A stretch of 64,000 nucleotides of DNA. Origin: Magicicada septendecula (Eukaryota; Arthropoda; Insecta; Hemiptera; Cicadidae). The stretch covers positions 198,504,134 through 198,568,133 of the forward strand of contig CM068373.1 in NCBI GenBank assembly GCA_034769895.1, in the 5' to 3' direction. Both the position numbers and the translations under genes were made by a program. Of the stretch, positions 10,334-22,828 are shown in pieces. Numbering within the stretch: the first letter of the stretch is position 1; every line of letters begins with the position of its first letter. Under the pieces are notes generated by a model, which had not been told where the DNA came from, did not search any database, and saw nothing but the letters and a program-made list of their open reading frames with translations.

Positions 10334-12612
10334 ATGCGTCGTGCCACATCAAAGAAGAGAGCGGCGGAGGCCGAGAAAGAACTCGAGATGGAGGATAAGG
10401 AGGCGACCCCAGTGGAGGACGTGGAAAAGATACTAGAACGGGTAGAACATCAACAACCAGCACCACCAGAGAAACAACCCGAAAACCCCACTCAAACAGG
10501 GGACGTCCATGTCCAAGACCAGGAGAAATCCAAAACAACAGAAGAAAGTAAAATGAACAAATTAATGGAAATGTTCATGCAAATAAGGAAGGACAACCAA
10601 GCAACAAAGGAAGAGTTGAAAAAAGACATGGAAGAAAACAGCAAGAAGATGGAAGAAAACTTAAGGAAGGACAACCAAGCAACAAAAGAAGAATTGAAGA
10701 AGGATAATCAAGCACAAAAGAAGAATTGAAGAAGGACAACCAAGCGACAAAAGAAGAATTAAGTAAAAAGATTGAAGACACCCATAAGAGAATTGAGGAA
10801 ACCAGTAAGAAGGTGGAAAAGAAAATGGAAGAAAATAAGAAGAATTTGGAAGACAAGATGGAAGAAACCAACAAGGAAATGAAGAAAGACAACCGATCTT
10901 TAAGCCGGAAAATTGATGAAACTAACCAGAAACTGGAGGAAACCAGCAAAAAGATGGAAGAAAAATTTGAGGAGAATAACAAGAAAATGGAAGAGAAGAT
11001 GGGGGAGAGGTTGGAAGAGTTAAGAGAGGACAACCAACTACTACGAGAAGAATTACGGGAAGTGAACCAGGAGAATCTAGACAAGTTAGACGAACGAATG
11101 GAGCTATTAAGAAAAGAAATGAACAAGGAACTCATGGAAAACAAGAAATCTATGACCAAAAGGCTGGAAGACGAAACCATAACTATAAATCAACAGATAA
11201 GAGAAGTTGATGGAAGATGTCGAATGACGGAAGTGGAGGTACAAGAGTTCAAGGAAGTGGTGAACACTAAGGTCACAAATCTTGAAGAGTCTACTCGCAA
11301 GAAGGCAGAAGAAAACCGAAGGGAAAGCCAGGAAGAACTCAGCAAGGTACGAACTCGAATTACGGAAAGATGCGACGGAATGGAGGAAGCAATGACTAAC
11401 ATCACTGGTCAAGTGAGACAGAACCAGGAGGACATGGAAGCCATTCGGAGCCGATCAACCAGCTTTACTAATATCCCAATAAACGAGAACAGAGAATGGC
11501 TTAACTTTCGCCAGTATAAAAGGAAGCCAATGGAGTTCTTGGCCCGTATCGAAGAATATATGGCCAAACATAAAAGTAATCGATGGTCCAATAATCGTGA
11601 ACTATTAGACGAATCATTCCGTGATATGACGGATAATTGGTGGATGGCGAACAGGAGCGAAATAACCGATTATCCGCAGTTCAAAAGTCTGTTCAAGTCT
11701 AAGTATTGGTCAGAGACCACCCAGAATTTAATAAGGGACAACATCTGCAATGGCCGATATAGAACTCAGTTTGGCAGTACCATGACTGCGTACTTTCTTG
11801 GGAAGGTGTGCCTGGCCAAGCACCTGGAACCAGCTATACCGGAGGAATGCCTGGTGAACAAGCTTTCTTATCATTACGACGAAGAAGTCATAAGAGCTCG
11901 AAGAGGTAGTCAGATAAAGACCATACAGGCGATGACGGAGCTATTGGAAAACTATGAGAATGAAGAATACTACAGGCAGAGCAGAAGAAGAAACGAGCGG
12001 CCGGAAGTTCGAAATAATCCGTCATCAAACAATAATAATCAACCGGTCAACATTGGGTACCAAGGAAATAGATATAACCCGAATTACCATAATCAACACC
12101 CCACGAATGGTAACAACAACAATAATAACCATGGGAATATAAACCCAAATAATAACAGAAATAATAACGGGTTCTCCGGAAATCGAGGTAACTATTACCC
12201 GAATAATTATATGAATAGACAAAGAAACGCCAATCCTACAAATAACACCGAGCGGTTTGACAATAACAATAGGGGTTACCCTAATCAGAATAACAACAAC
12301 AACAGGTTCTCCCGACCCCGGGTAAATTTTATACGGGCGGAAGGAAACAACCACCGCAGGTATAACCAGCAACGGCGAAACAGCGTACGCGAGTACGAAG
12401 ATCTAAACCGAAGCCGAGAACGGGACAACTCTAGTTATAATTTGCCGAGGCGAAGTACTAGCCTAGATGACCCGGAGCGGCGTACAAATAGAGAACAAAC
12501 CTACGAACCGAGAACTGAAAGACTGGAACCTACTCAAGGTTTCCCCACTGATGCCTCTGTTGGTCCGAGTAATAACCAAGATGAGGAGAATTTAAACGGG
12601 AGGAGGCAGTAA
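10334..12612 (+). pseudogene. Gypsy A2 gag (coiled coil, capsid-like domain, Asn/Arg-rich tail), broken
   Basis: Starts at an ATG after a leader of about 110 bases. The first half is a very long Lys/Glu/Asn-rich region (MEENSKKMEENLRKDNQATK and similar) with repeated 11-residue units of the type KDNQATKEELK, most likely a coiled coil. A capsid-like Ty3/Gypsy gag domain follows: NREWLNFRQYKRKPMEFLAR, then DNWWMANRSEITDY and AYFLGKVCLAKHLEPAIPEE. The C-terminal part is Asn-rich (NNNNQPVNIGYQGNRYNPNY) and then Arg/Ser-rich (RSRERDNSSYNLPRRSTS). I see no CCHC zinc knuckle, so RNA binding probably relies on this basic tail. About one break. Confidence 0.88.
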
Positions 12613-12629
12613 TAAACAATAAGGACCTT

Positions 12630-15600
12630 TTGCTGCTTCTATCGCCTGGGTATGTAAATGAATTGCCGATAGTAAATAATCCCAATAAAATTACAATCAT
12701 TCGATGTAATTACTTGAAAAATATTAGAAATGAATTACTGGAGGAGGACAACGCTCGCCTCCCTATAATAAATAATGAAATAATATACATTAATGCAGAA
12801 GTCGAAGGAACATTCGCACAACTAATGATTGATACCGGTGCGAATGTATCCATAATTAATACAACAGAATTGGAAAGAATCCAAGGAAATTGTGGTAAGT
12901 TATTGCCAACCTTACCTATAAATAACATTGTATTAATCGGTGCCACGGGTCGCCAAAACAAGACAATCAGAAAACAAGTATCATTGAATGTCGTTAGTAA
13001 GGGTATAGCGATGAACATGGTCTTCTTAATTGCGGCAGGATTACCTTTCAACATATTAGTGGGATGTGATGTACTGAGAAGGAACTCGGCTATTATTGAT
13101 TTACGAATGGAAAAGGTATCACTCTTTACCGGAGATCTGACCTGGACGGCCGATTTAGTCGGTAGTGAGATGACACTTCCCAGCAGTATCCACCAGCAAA
13201 TACGTAGCATAAATTATACCAATACTAACACCATTCCTAACACTATAGTATATGAACTTACAGACGAGGATTTATGGTCCCAGAAAATACATTAGATAAG
13301 GGATTTCCGAAGCGGAATTAATAGAGAAAAATTACCCAAGCTCAAGCGAATCAGCTAGTACAAATTTATGAAAGATACCGCTCAGTATTTTCCGATGAGC
13401 CAGGCAAGGTAAGAAATTATCAATGTACCCTTCAATTCCGAGATACAGTAGTGTTTAATAGGAAATCCTACCCTATCGCACATTCTCGAAAAGAGGCAGT
13501 AAGAGCGGAAATTAATCGAATGATTAATAACGATATAATAGAACCTAGTCAATCCCCGTACACCAGCCCTATTGTCGCAATTCCCAAGAAAAACGGCGAA
13601 GTCCGGCTTTGTTTGGACGCTCGGGAAATAAACAAGAAAATCATTAATGATAGAACATCGCCCGGTGAGATTGAGGAAATCCTGAAACGCTTCCATGGTA
13701 CCCAATACTTTAGCACTTGGGATACGGTGTGCGGATACTGGCAGGTAGAGTTGCACCCACGGAGTCGCCAATATCTGTCTTTCATATTCGAGGGGCGTAA
13801 TTACCAATTCAAAAGATTGCCCTTCGGATTGGTAAACTCAGTTGCCATCTTTGTGACCTGCATGGACCAGATATTGGGACAAGAAGCACTTCAGTTTACA
13901 ACGGTGTACGTCGACGACTTACTGATAACATCTAAGACGTGGGAGGAACACTGTTACCGGGTGGAACATGTGCTAAAAAAATTATCTGCCAGTAACGTCA
14001 CGCTGAAGTTGGAAAAATCCAAGTTTATTGCCAGAGAAATGCAATTTTTAGGATTTAACTTGGACGATCAAGGGATCGCACCGTCGGCAGAAAAGGTAGA
14101 AGCCATCCAGAAATTCCCGGCACCCAAAAACAGGAAGCAATTGCAGTCATTCCTGGGACCCTGCAATTATTATAGAAAGTTCCAGGAACAATATTCAGAG
14201 TTAACTGCGAGGTTTCAACCTCAATTATCATCTAAAAACAAGTGGGTATTGTGTAAGGAACAAGAGGGGATTTTCCAACAAATTAAGGACAAATTTCTGG
14301 ATACGATAATACTTCGCCACCCAAACTTTAAGTTACCGTTCTTCATGAATTGCGATGCCAGCAACATCAGTCTGGGAACGACACTGTATCAAGAGGACGA
14401 GAAGGGTCAACCTCAAGTAATTAGCTTCGCAAGCAGGTCTTTGAACCAATGCGAAAGGAATTACACGGTGACGGAAAAAGAGTTACTGAGCGTGGTATTC
14501 GCTTGCGGTAAGTTCCGCACTTACATTTTGGGATACCCGGTGACTGTCCGAACTGACCATAAATCTATTTCATTCTTAAAAAGCTGCAAACTGAACCATG
14601 GCAGACTAACGAGGTGGATAGTTGCCCTTCAAGAATACCATCTACAATGGGAGTACATCCCTGGTAAGAAAAATATAGTAGCGGATGTGTTATCCCGGGT
14701 CAATGTGGAGGAACAAACTTTCGAAGGGGAGAAAGAAAGCGTGCTGAAAATATATCATCTTCTTAGCACCAGGGCCGATTTAACAACAATATTAACCAAC
14801 ATGAGTACCCACCAACAAGCGGACCCAAAATTGAGAAACCTCAAACTTCGGCTAGAAGAGGGAGATGAAACCGTTGCTATATATTACCAGATGAATAAAC
14901 AAATACTGTTCATTAAAACATCTTTGAAGGAAGAGATTTGGAAGGTAGTTGTCCCGACACAGATCGAAAAGGAATTGATCGTGAATTACCATATACGTTA
15001 CGGGCACATGGGTGCCCTCAAGGTAATAAAGGCTCTGGAGGAGAGCTGCTATATAAAAAACATCAATAGAAAGGTCCGAATGTATATAAAGAGTTGTAAG
15101 ATCTGCCAGCTGGTAAAAACTAATAATGAGAAGAAGGAAGGTGTGATGATCCCAATCACTTCCCAAGCGAAATTGGAGAAGGTGTTCCTAGACATTTGCG
15201 GACCATTTCCCCGTAGTGGAGGTCGACACCGATATCGGTACCTAACCATCATAATGGACGACTTCACCAAATACGTTAAGCTATACCCTACTAATCGAGC
15301 GACTACCCGGAAAATTCTGGGGATACTAACTGAACAATATATCCCACACCTGGGGAAACCATCTTCGATCATTACTGATCATGGAACCCAGTTTAAGGGT
15401 GGAAAATGGCGGGATACCTTATTGTCAATGGGCATTCGTACATACAAGACCTCGGTCTACCACCCGAGCAGTAATCCGGCAGAGCGGGTGTTGCGAGAAG
15501 TGGGGAGGATCCTCAGGACTTATTGTCACCATCAACAAAAAAGGTGGCAAGACTATCTAGAAGCCACGGAGGAATTCCTCAACTTAGCATACCATCCAGC

Positions 15601-15990
15601 TATAGGGATAACCCCATATTCTGCTATGTACGAGAAACCACCCCCACGAGAGATCACAGATATCCTCGAGTTCCCCAGTAACCATGTGTACAGATTTGAT
15701 AAAGCTAAATTTTATAACAAGGTGGCAGAAGACAAGTTGAAACGGCAAATAAGTATCAAAAGGCCAGTGGTAAATTAATAATATATGAAAAGGGAGAAAA
15801 AATTTTATTAAAAAATCGAGAATTACCCAGCACACTGGAAGGAATAACGAAGAAGTTATTGCTATTATACATCGGACCATATATAATATCCAATGTGAAA
15901 AGTAATAATACCTATGAAATCAAAGAAATCGATTCAGAAAGGATAAAGGGAGTATATAACCAGGCTTCCATGAAAAAATATTATGAGTAA
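12630..15990 (+). pseudogene. Gypsy A2 protease-pol, broken
   Basis: The protease active-site box LMIDTGANVSII is near 12825. Reverse transcriptase (VYVDDLL near 13905), RNase H (NCDASNISLG near 14350), the HHCC zinc finger (near 15000-15110) and the integrase core (FLDICGPFP near 15190, ITDHGTQFKGG near 15375) follow in the usual Ty3/Gypsy order, with integrase after RNase H. The sequence is nearly identical to copy A1. Gag and protease-pol are separated by only a few bases and lie in different reading frames. Roughly two breaks by eye. Confidence 0.92.
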
Positions 15991-17344
15991 TTGAATGTAT
16001 GGAAGAAAGAATTAAAAAAGTCAAAATTCAAAAATGAAGTAATGACTACTTACTACCTATTATTTAGAAAACCATTTATGAATTAAAAAAAGTCAAAATT
16101 CAAAAATGAAGTAATGACTACTTACTACCTATTATTTAGAAAACAATTTATGAATCAAGAAGAAAAAGAATTTTGAATTAAATCTCAAAATTTAAAAAAG
16201 TAAGAACAACTTACTATCTTATTTTAAAAACAACTTTTAGAAATGAACAAGAAGAAAAAGAATTTGGATAACACATTACAAACAATTATATACGGGACCA
16301 ATTCTGAAAAACTTTCAAGAATAAAGAAATGGCAGTACAAACCACTGATACAATTTAAATGAATAAACTTATTGTAAAGTAAAATTAATGAGAATTTTAT
16401 GTCAAATAAACAGAGATATTAAACATATGGCATTAATAATTAAAGAGTGCATTTGGATAAAAAGCAAGAGCAAAATAAAATTTTGAAAAAAGAAAGGAAA
16501 AACTATATATAAATTAATCCATATGAAAAAGATGATCATACAATAAATGTCAGTTATTAGAAAGACAATTAAAAGAGTAATTGAAAAAACATAATACTAG
16601 TGGAACGATTCACAAGAATTAAGAAAGGAACAAAAATATAATACAAAATATATGCTACCAATGACCAGAAGGAGATTGTGATAACAGTCAAAAAATGACA
16701 GAGAATTAAAAACTTTACACTGAATAAGGAGCGATGATTATATTATACCAGCTTCCAATCACAAGGAGAAATAAAATGCCAGCAGAGCTAACCATTGAGA
16801 AAAATAACTGAGATAGAGATTCACTAAGATAGAAATATTAATAGATCTGTTCGTATACGAAGTGAAATATCCAAAGATATTTAATTTTTTTTATAGTCAT
16901 AAGGTGGACTATTCTTATATAATTTTTATAAATAACTGTCTGAGATAAGTCCAGCAGTATTATTATGTATTGGTCAGAGATGATTTACCTCTGTAATCAA
17001 TAAATGACGTAGCATGGCCAGCAGAGTGTGAAGCCTACAGAGCCCCTCTGGACACTGCCCCAGCTAACGTATTAGGGAATTTTAGGGAATAAATATCCCA
17101 AGGATAGAGAAACGAGTTAAGAAGAAAATGGAAAAATAAAAAATAACGAATCTCAGATGACTATTACTATCAGTAAGAATCCAGTTAATAATGAAATATA
17201 GATAAGCTCAAAAATATGGGAGAAAAAAAATTTTTAGAAATGTGAAGGAAGTAAAGAAATATAATTTATAATATAATGTCATAAGCAATTACTTCAGACA
17301 AACTAAGTATGATCTGAACTAATCACTTCTGGAAGAGAGCAATC
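15991..17344 (+). other. 3' noncoding internal region of Gypsy A2 with polypurine tract
   Basis: Matches 2978-4330 with a few differences, including the tandem 74 bp duplication near 16010-16150 and the conserved block near 16940-17080. It ends in TTCTGGAAGAGAGCAATC before TGTAGC, the likely polypurine tract. No ORF supports an env gene. Confidence 0.75.
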
Positions 17345-20300
17345 TGTAGCGTGACAGATAATCCACACAAATGCATTACTCAATGATCATTAATAAAGCT
17401 CTAATATATGGAATATCCAGATGAGAATCAATTAAAATGCACTATTTAATAATATATTCACAAGAAAGGTTAAATAAAGAAAAATTCTGCAAATAATATA
17501 ATATAATACAAATTTAAAAACCCAGGAAACTAAAAATGATAACAACAAAATTACCCAGGTAAGATAGAAGCAGGCAATTAATATACCCCGTCAAAGAAAC
17601 CAGACCAGAACAATCAAAGCTACTGAAGACAGAAGAAAGAAGAATAATTAAAACTAAAGAAGAAAGAAGACTAATTAAAACTACTACTACAGAAGAAGGA
17701 AGAAAGAAGAACAATCAAAGCTACTGAAGAAAGAAGAACAAACTAAATCTACTGAAGAAAGAAGAAGGAAGAATAATTAAAACTACTACTACAGAAGAAG
17801 GAAGAAAGAAGAACAATCAAAGATACAGAAGACAGAAGAAAGAAGAATAATTAAAACTACTAATACTGAAGAAGGAAGAAAGAAGAACAATCAAAGCTAC
17901 TGAAGACAGAAGAAAGAAGAACAATCAAAGATACAGAAGACAGAAGAAAGAAGAATAATTAAAACTACTATTACTGAAGAAAGAAGAAAGAAGAACAATC
18001 AAAGATACAGAAGACAGAAGAAAGAAGAATAATTAAAACTACTAATACTGAAGAAGGAAGAAAGAAGAACAATCAAAGCTACTGAAGACAGAAGAAACAA
18101 AACTAACCAAAACTCAAAGAAGAAAGAAGAATAATTAAAACTACTATTACTGAAGAATGAAGAAAGAAGAACAATCAAAGATACAGAAGACAGAAGAAAG
18201 AAGAATAATTAAAACTACTAATACTGAAGAAGGAAGAAAGAAGAACAATCAAAGCTACTGAAGACAGAAGAAACAAAACTAATCAAAACTCAAAGAAGAA
18301 AGAAGAATAATTAAAACAACTATTACTGAAGAATGAAGAAAGAAGAACAATCAAAGATACAGAAGACAGAAGAAAGAAGAATAATTAAAACTACTGCTAC
18401 TGAAGAAAGAAGAAAGAAGAACAATCAAAGATACAGAAGACAGAAGAACAATCAAAGCTACTGAAGTCAGAAGAAAGAAGAATAATTAAAACTAAAGAAG
18501 AAAGAAGACTAATTAAAACTACTACTACAGAAGAAGGAAGAAAGAAGAACTAATTAAAACTACTACTACTGAAGAATGAAGAAGGAAGAACAATCAAAGA
18601 TACTGAAGAAAGAAGAAAGAAGAATAATTAAAACTAGAGAAGAAAGAAGACTAATTAAAGCTACTACTACAGAAGAAGGAAGAAAGAAGAACAATCTAAG
18701 CTACTGAAGAAAGAAGAACAATTAAAACTCAAAGAAGACAGAAGAACAATCAAAGCTACTGAAGACAGAAGAAAGAAGAATAATTAAAACTAAAGAAGAA
18801 AGAAGACTAATTAAAACTACTACTACAGAAGAAGGAAGAAAGAAGAACTAATTAAAACTACTACTACTGAAGAAGGAAGAAAGAAGAACAATCAAAGCTA
18901 CTGAAGACAGAAGAAACAAAACTAATTAAAACTAGAGAAGAAAGAAGACTAATTAAAGCTACTACTATTACTGAAGAATGAAGAAAGAAGAACAATCAAA
19001 GATACAGAAGACAGAAGAAGGAAGAATAATTAAAACTACTACTACAGAAGAAGGAAGAAAGAAGAACAATCAAAGCTACTGAAGACAGAAGAAAGAAGAA
19101 TAATTAAAACTAAAGAAGAAAGAAGAAGGAAGTGAGACGACCCATATAAAACAAAAACCCCATAGGGAAAGAACCCCAAAAACCCCAAAACCAATAAATG
19201 CCCAAAAAAGAAAGTATAACACATTAAAAAACCATATCACTGTAAAACTGACAAAAAACTAAAAGTGTTAGCAGTAGTAAATATTAGTGCATTCAAAAAG
19301 TTATTGTGTAATGTGTATAAACAAATCTTCACAGTTCCCCCATGGTTGAATATTTCATATTAAAAACTAGAAAAAGACTAGTAAATATAGTAATAATTCA
19401 CCATGGAAAAGTGTAAGTGATCAAATTATAACTAATAAACTTTAAGAAAGGTGCATGAGTAGCAGTACAAAGTAACAAACTTTAAGTTTTGTGAACAGTG
19501 TCTACTTTGATAATGAAGTAGTAATTTTACTAATAAAAAGCTACTAAAACTGTATGAACATTCCATAGAATGGAATATAACTTAGATAGCCAGGGTTATA
19601 CTTTAAGAGGGGGCATAAATCTTATAAAATGGGGAATTACAGAACTAACTGTTTATGATGAAGTTGTAGAAGGTATTAACAATTATATATGGATCCAAAT
19701 GTGGGGTTCCAATTAAATATAGCATTTAGTTAAGTAAGGGTTAGTCATAAGAGATATTAGTATTATAATTGTTATTTTATTGTTCATGTTAATTTAGGAA
19801 TGCATTATCTAAAATTAGATATCATTCCAATGTTGTAGAAATACTTTTTATTATGTTATTAGGTGATATACCAAAACAATGTTATTAAGAACACCAGTTT
19901 TATATATCTGGGTGTTATATTTTAATTGTATAATCTATAATTACTGTTATGCCAGATCAGAGAACTAATTTTTAATCAAATATATCAGAGTCAGAAGTCA
20001 GAGAAGGAAATAAAACAATTACATTAGTAAAACATTCTGCAAATAGCCACAATTCAAATCTAGGCAATATAATAAAGTTAAAATGCAGAATAATTAATAA
20101 ACCTAATCTTATAAACCAGTCAAACTGACAATATTTAGGCAAGATACACCCAACATATTAAATACTATGTAAATAAGTCTTTCTAAAGATATGGTCATTC
20201 TATGAGTAAAATTATTTATTTGTATAATGAAATACCATTTTAAACTGAAATAGGTTCACTAACATTCTCATAAGGGGAGTCATATACAACTGAATTATAT

Positions 20301-22200
20301 TAAAAAACCATCATTAGTATACTAAATTGCAATAAAATAAGTGAGAATTGATAATTATACAAATTTCAGATTTCATAGAATAATAATTATATTAGTTAAA
20401 ATGGCTATTATTTACATAGAAGACAGGGAAGTATAATTTTAGGCCTACCTCCCAAAAAATTATAAGAAATGTAATTTTCAGATAAAACTTGGTAATACTA
20501 GCTTAATTACTATCAAAATAAGTAGAATAGAATAGTGAAAACGAATATGTATTTTATATTTCAAACAGTTAAGTAATAACGAATTTATTTTATGAACATA
20601 ATGTACATTTTTAAAGTATCGGAAGTTATGGCAATTTTAAACAATGTCTGCGATATATTATATAGGCTAAGATTTTCATGAGACGAAGGAAGTCCAGACA
20701 GTTCATTATTATACCTCGAAGAGAGCACTTCTTGTGAATATTTGATTGAACCAACCTTTAATGGACGTTATGCTACAACGGAGTTCTGAATCATTTTATG
20801 TAAACTAAATTTTTAACTATTTTAATGAAAGTGAAGTGGTGAAGTTGACCCACGAACTACATAACACCTATAAACGAAATCACATATAACCAATTACATG
20901 AAATAACACTGAAATCGCATCAAACACCAAGTGAAAATTCGAGGTTAACTGACACACATAAACACCAGTTGATATACTTATTTAACAACATTTTTACACC
21001 AAGTGAACGTTTCCATCTAACACCAGTGACAATAAACTATACCCCAGAAGATCATATACCGTAGCGAAGAACATTTAACCGAAGAAGGGACATATTATCT
21101 CAACAAGTACGTTGTTTACATTAGAAGCTTTCAACGCGCATGCGTCAGGCGGCCATTCTGATCCAGTTCCGTCACCTCAATTAGAGACGACTAGGCTGCT
21201 TTCTGGTTTGAACAAAATTATATATAAACTTTTATTATTAATAATTACCAGTATATTGTTTAAATTTAAGACCTTTTTTGAATTGTAAGTGTTATACTTT
21301 CATGTCCCTGACCTTCTCTGGCTTTTTATATAAATAACCGTTCAAAGAACCTGTTTAAATAATACAATTGTAAAACTTCTAATATCGACCGACCCTGAGC
21401 AAGAACTCGATATGGCTTGTAACTTCGATTAATTAATCGACCAACCTTTTATTGTATTTAATAAACGTATTTGTCTGTTTTTTGGTAAATTGGAGTTGAT
21501 TTCTCTTATAAAAGGACATAATCATTAGTTAACCAAGAAAAATAGATAATCTTTAAAGGCAGTATATGCGAAACTACAACATTTCAAGAGTAAGAAGAAG
21601 AGAGCCGTTTTCGCCTAACTTGAAGTTAATTGGATTATCTTTTTAACAAATTTACCGAACAGAAATTTATTACCAAATTAAACACCTTACTATTATAATT
21701 ATAATTACGATCCACAACCTCAATTTATTCCTAAATATTAAGCACATAAATACCTCGAAAATATTTGTTCCGAAATTATTTTTTTTTATAAATATAAATT
21801 TTAAATTTATATTTTATTTCAATTTTCTACACAGCAAAATACACTTTATTTAATTGATGGTAATAAAATCCCAATTACCAATAACAAAGACCAGGAACTT
21901 TACCAAATCGACGATTCCCAGAGCGGAACGTCACTACTACACATACACACCATAAAAATTATCCTGGATAATATTATACCAGAACAAGCAACACTTTATA
22001 AATTTAATTATAATTTGTAATAAATAAGGTATATGTTACAAAATTGGCTTCCATCGCGGGGCTAGAAGAAACCAGGACTTCAACGTTATATAGTACAAAA
22101 TTTGGCTAGCCCAACCAGTGGGGTTTACAGGTGAGCACAATCTACATACATCAACCTTTTATTTATTTTATTATACCCACTCAATCACCGATATATTACA
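17345..22200 (+). repeat. 3' LTR of Gypsy A2, 4856 bp
   Basis: Direct repeat of 4331-10220. It starts TGTAGCGTGACAGATAATCC and ends ATCACCGATATATTACA. It carries the TATA box at 21219-21228, AATAAA at 21460-21465 and the two primer-site-like modules at 22041-22124. It is 1034 bases shorter than the central LTR, and the shortfall lies in the minisatellite. Confidence 0.92.
17609..19132 (+). repeat. Purine-rich GAAGAA minisatellite in the A2 3' LTR
   Basis: About 1.52 kb of the same modules as 4594-7152, with the same left border (ACCAGACCAGAACAATC) and right border (GGAAGTGAGACGACCC). The order of blocks differs, as expected from slippage or unequal exchange after the LTRs formed. Confidence 0.94.
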
Positions 22201-22762
22201 ACATAAATATTACAAAATGGAAGTCATGTATGGTTCTTCATACCGATTTTTTATTTATGGATTGTAAAATTAACATTTACACTAACCTGAAAGTATACAT
22301 AGTAGTATTTAATTAGACGCAGGAACTACAAGTTTTTGAACACTACGCCCTGAATACGGCGACAATTTCAACTCACACACTTTTGAAGTCGAGTTTTTAC
22401 CGTTTCCATTACACGGTGTAACATGTGAACAGAAATTATATCAACTTTGAGTGTTTCGATGTTTCATGGGTGTGGATCATTATACACCTTACTCTCAAAA
22501 TATCCCCAGTAGAATAAATAGCACGCTGGCAATCTCGCGGGCTACGAAATGTTACTACTCCTGAAGGTAACTCGTTAAACTGCGTCCATTGATCGCCTAG
22601 CCCTATGGCTGATTGCTACCCATACTGTTTGGTGTTTTTTAGTAAGCATTTCTAGACGGTTATTTATATGTGTACTACGTTATCGGCAACAAAGAAGTAC
22701 TTTCTTGTTAAAATTCCTTTCCTGGCTGTTTGGCCGTAGTACAATGTTTTCTGCAAAACCAG
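22201..22762. other. Right flank of the Gypsy A tandem, no gene seen
   Basis: AT-rich sequence without a supported ORF. A segment of about 30 bases at 22217 (TGGAAGTCATGTATGGTTCT, then TCATACCGAT) recurs at about 22936, where GTATGG-TTCT-CCATAC forms a perfect inverted repeat. Confidence 0.5.
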
Positions 22763-22828
22763 ACGTTTCGGCAGTGCCTTCGACTTCCATCATCAGTGAA
22801 AATCGAGTGCGATAACGTGAGGTGACGT
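22763..22828 (-). ncRNA. Hammerhead-ribozyme-like motif of Penelope type
   Basis: Read on the minus strand the order is ACGTC (cleavage after C), a loop region, CTGATGA, a stem-loop, GAAA, then CGT. Stem III is ACGT with ACGT (22825-22828 with 22763-22766). Stem II is GGAAGT with ACTGCC (22783-22788 with 22770-22775), with one mismatch. Core boxes CTGATGA and GAAA are intact. Stem I is weak except for an inner ATCG/CGAT pairing. Penelope-like retroelements are known to carry such minimal hammerheads at their ends, and a Penelope-like fragment lies 0.9 kb away. Activity of this copy is doubtful. Confidence 0.6.

Larger units (their letters stand above)
4331..22200 (+). mobile_element. Ty3/Gypsy LTR retrotransposon copy A2, both LTRs present
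   Basis: The element reads LTR (4331-10220), primer-binding site, gag, protease-pol, noncoding tail, polypurine tract, LTR (17345-22200). Both LTRs begin TGTAGC and end ATATATTACA. Apart from their minisatellites they differ only at scattered bases, about 1% or less by eye, so the element is recent. It looks broken, with roughly three breaks over gag-pol. No target-site duplication can be judged because the left partner of the array is A1 rather than host DNA; the right flank begins ACAT at 22201. Confidence 0.92.
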
